Made by a program: the position numbers and the translations under genes. A stretch of 21,749 nt of DNA, taken from positions 1-21,749 of the forward strand of contig JBFLXN010000034.1 in NCBI GenBank assembly GCA_040755715.1. Direction: 5' to 3'. Source of the DNA: JBFLXN01 sp040755715 [NCBI: Candidatus Edwardsbacteria bacterium] (GTDB lineage: Bacteria > Edwardsbacteria > AC1 > JBFLXN01). The notes beneath the pieces are model-generated. The model did no database searches, was not told the origin of the DNA, and was given only the letters and a program-made list of their open reading frames with translations. The first letter of the stretch is position 1; every line of letters begins with the position of its first letter. This document shows, in pieces, positions 21,698 through 21,749 of the stretch.

Positions 21698-21749
21698 TTG
21701 AGTATCCTCGGAAATTATGATATAATTTAAATGTCAAAAAATTTCCGAG
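21698..21749 (+). promoter_or_regulatory. second promoter overlapping a hairpin at the window end
   Basis: TTGAGT (21698-21703), 17 bp and TATAAT (21721-21726). CTCGGAAATT (21707-21716) and AATTTCCGAG (21740-21749) form a perfect 10-bp inverted repeat spanning the -10 and probable start site, as an operator would. The window ends here. Confidence 0.45.

Overview
The window looks like a roughly 40% GC chromosome fragment of an uncultivated bacterium of the FCB / WOR-3 (Stahlbacteria-like) type. This is inferred from a secreted M14 carboxypeptidase ending in a YPNPF-type T9SS/FlgD-like sorting domain, from housekeeping genes scattered in short operons, and from spacers filled with GC-rich hairpins and degenerate tandem repeats. 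No phylogeny could be run, so the assignment is tentative.

Layout. 1-1865 (minus strand): a nikR-type nickel regulator, a class I O-methyltransferase, and an ICMT-like membrane methyltransferase cut by the window edge; operator-like inverted repeats lie before nikR and before the O-methyltransferase. 1865-3400: about 1.5 kb without a credible gene, rich in stem-loops, ending in a promoter for guaA. 3405-4949: guaA (GMP synthase). 5153-5260: a compact structured element. 5299-7464: the M14 peptidase, whose C-terminal region carries 7-nt tandem repeats and a 30-bp palindrome in frame. 7465-8378: a sorting-domain remnant, a 48-residue zinc-ribbon gene and a 230-bp nested inverted repeat. 8379-10481: sucC-sucD (succinyl-CoA ligase). 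10499-10625: copy 1 of a conserved promoter-bearing element. 10806-13589: an 825-residue coiled-coil protein followed by HU. 13849-13933: tRNA-Leu(CAA), minus strand. 14162-14803: a lipoprotein cyclophilin, minus strand. 14899-15456: a decayed insertion sequence with small palindromes in it. 15498-18108: the rpsO-pnp operon, convergent with an XRE regulator (18100-18453). 19003-19374: a receiver protein lacking the phosphoacceptor Asp. 19556-20964: an ISL3-like insertion sequence with a frameshifted transposase. 21014-21451: a DUF5618-like gene. 21482-21636: copy 2 of the promoter-bearing element.

How it fits together. Core functions (purine synthesis, TCA-cycle ligase, ribosome and RNA decay, nucleoid protein) are interleaved with accessory genes. 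The most unusual content is non-coding. Most spacers carry imperfect arrays of 7-10 nt units, often as inverted pairs, sometimes around a TCCCGAT/ATCGGGA hairpin; related sequence also sits in frame inside a coding region. A roughly 100-130 bp element ending in a strong sigma-70-type promoter occurs twice, 11 kb apart. Several recognisable promoters share a T-rich TTTTCcTTGACA -35 region.
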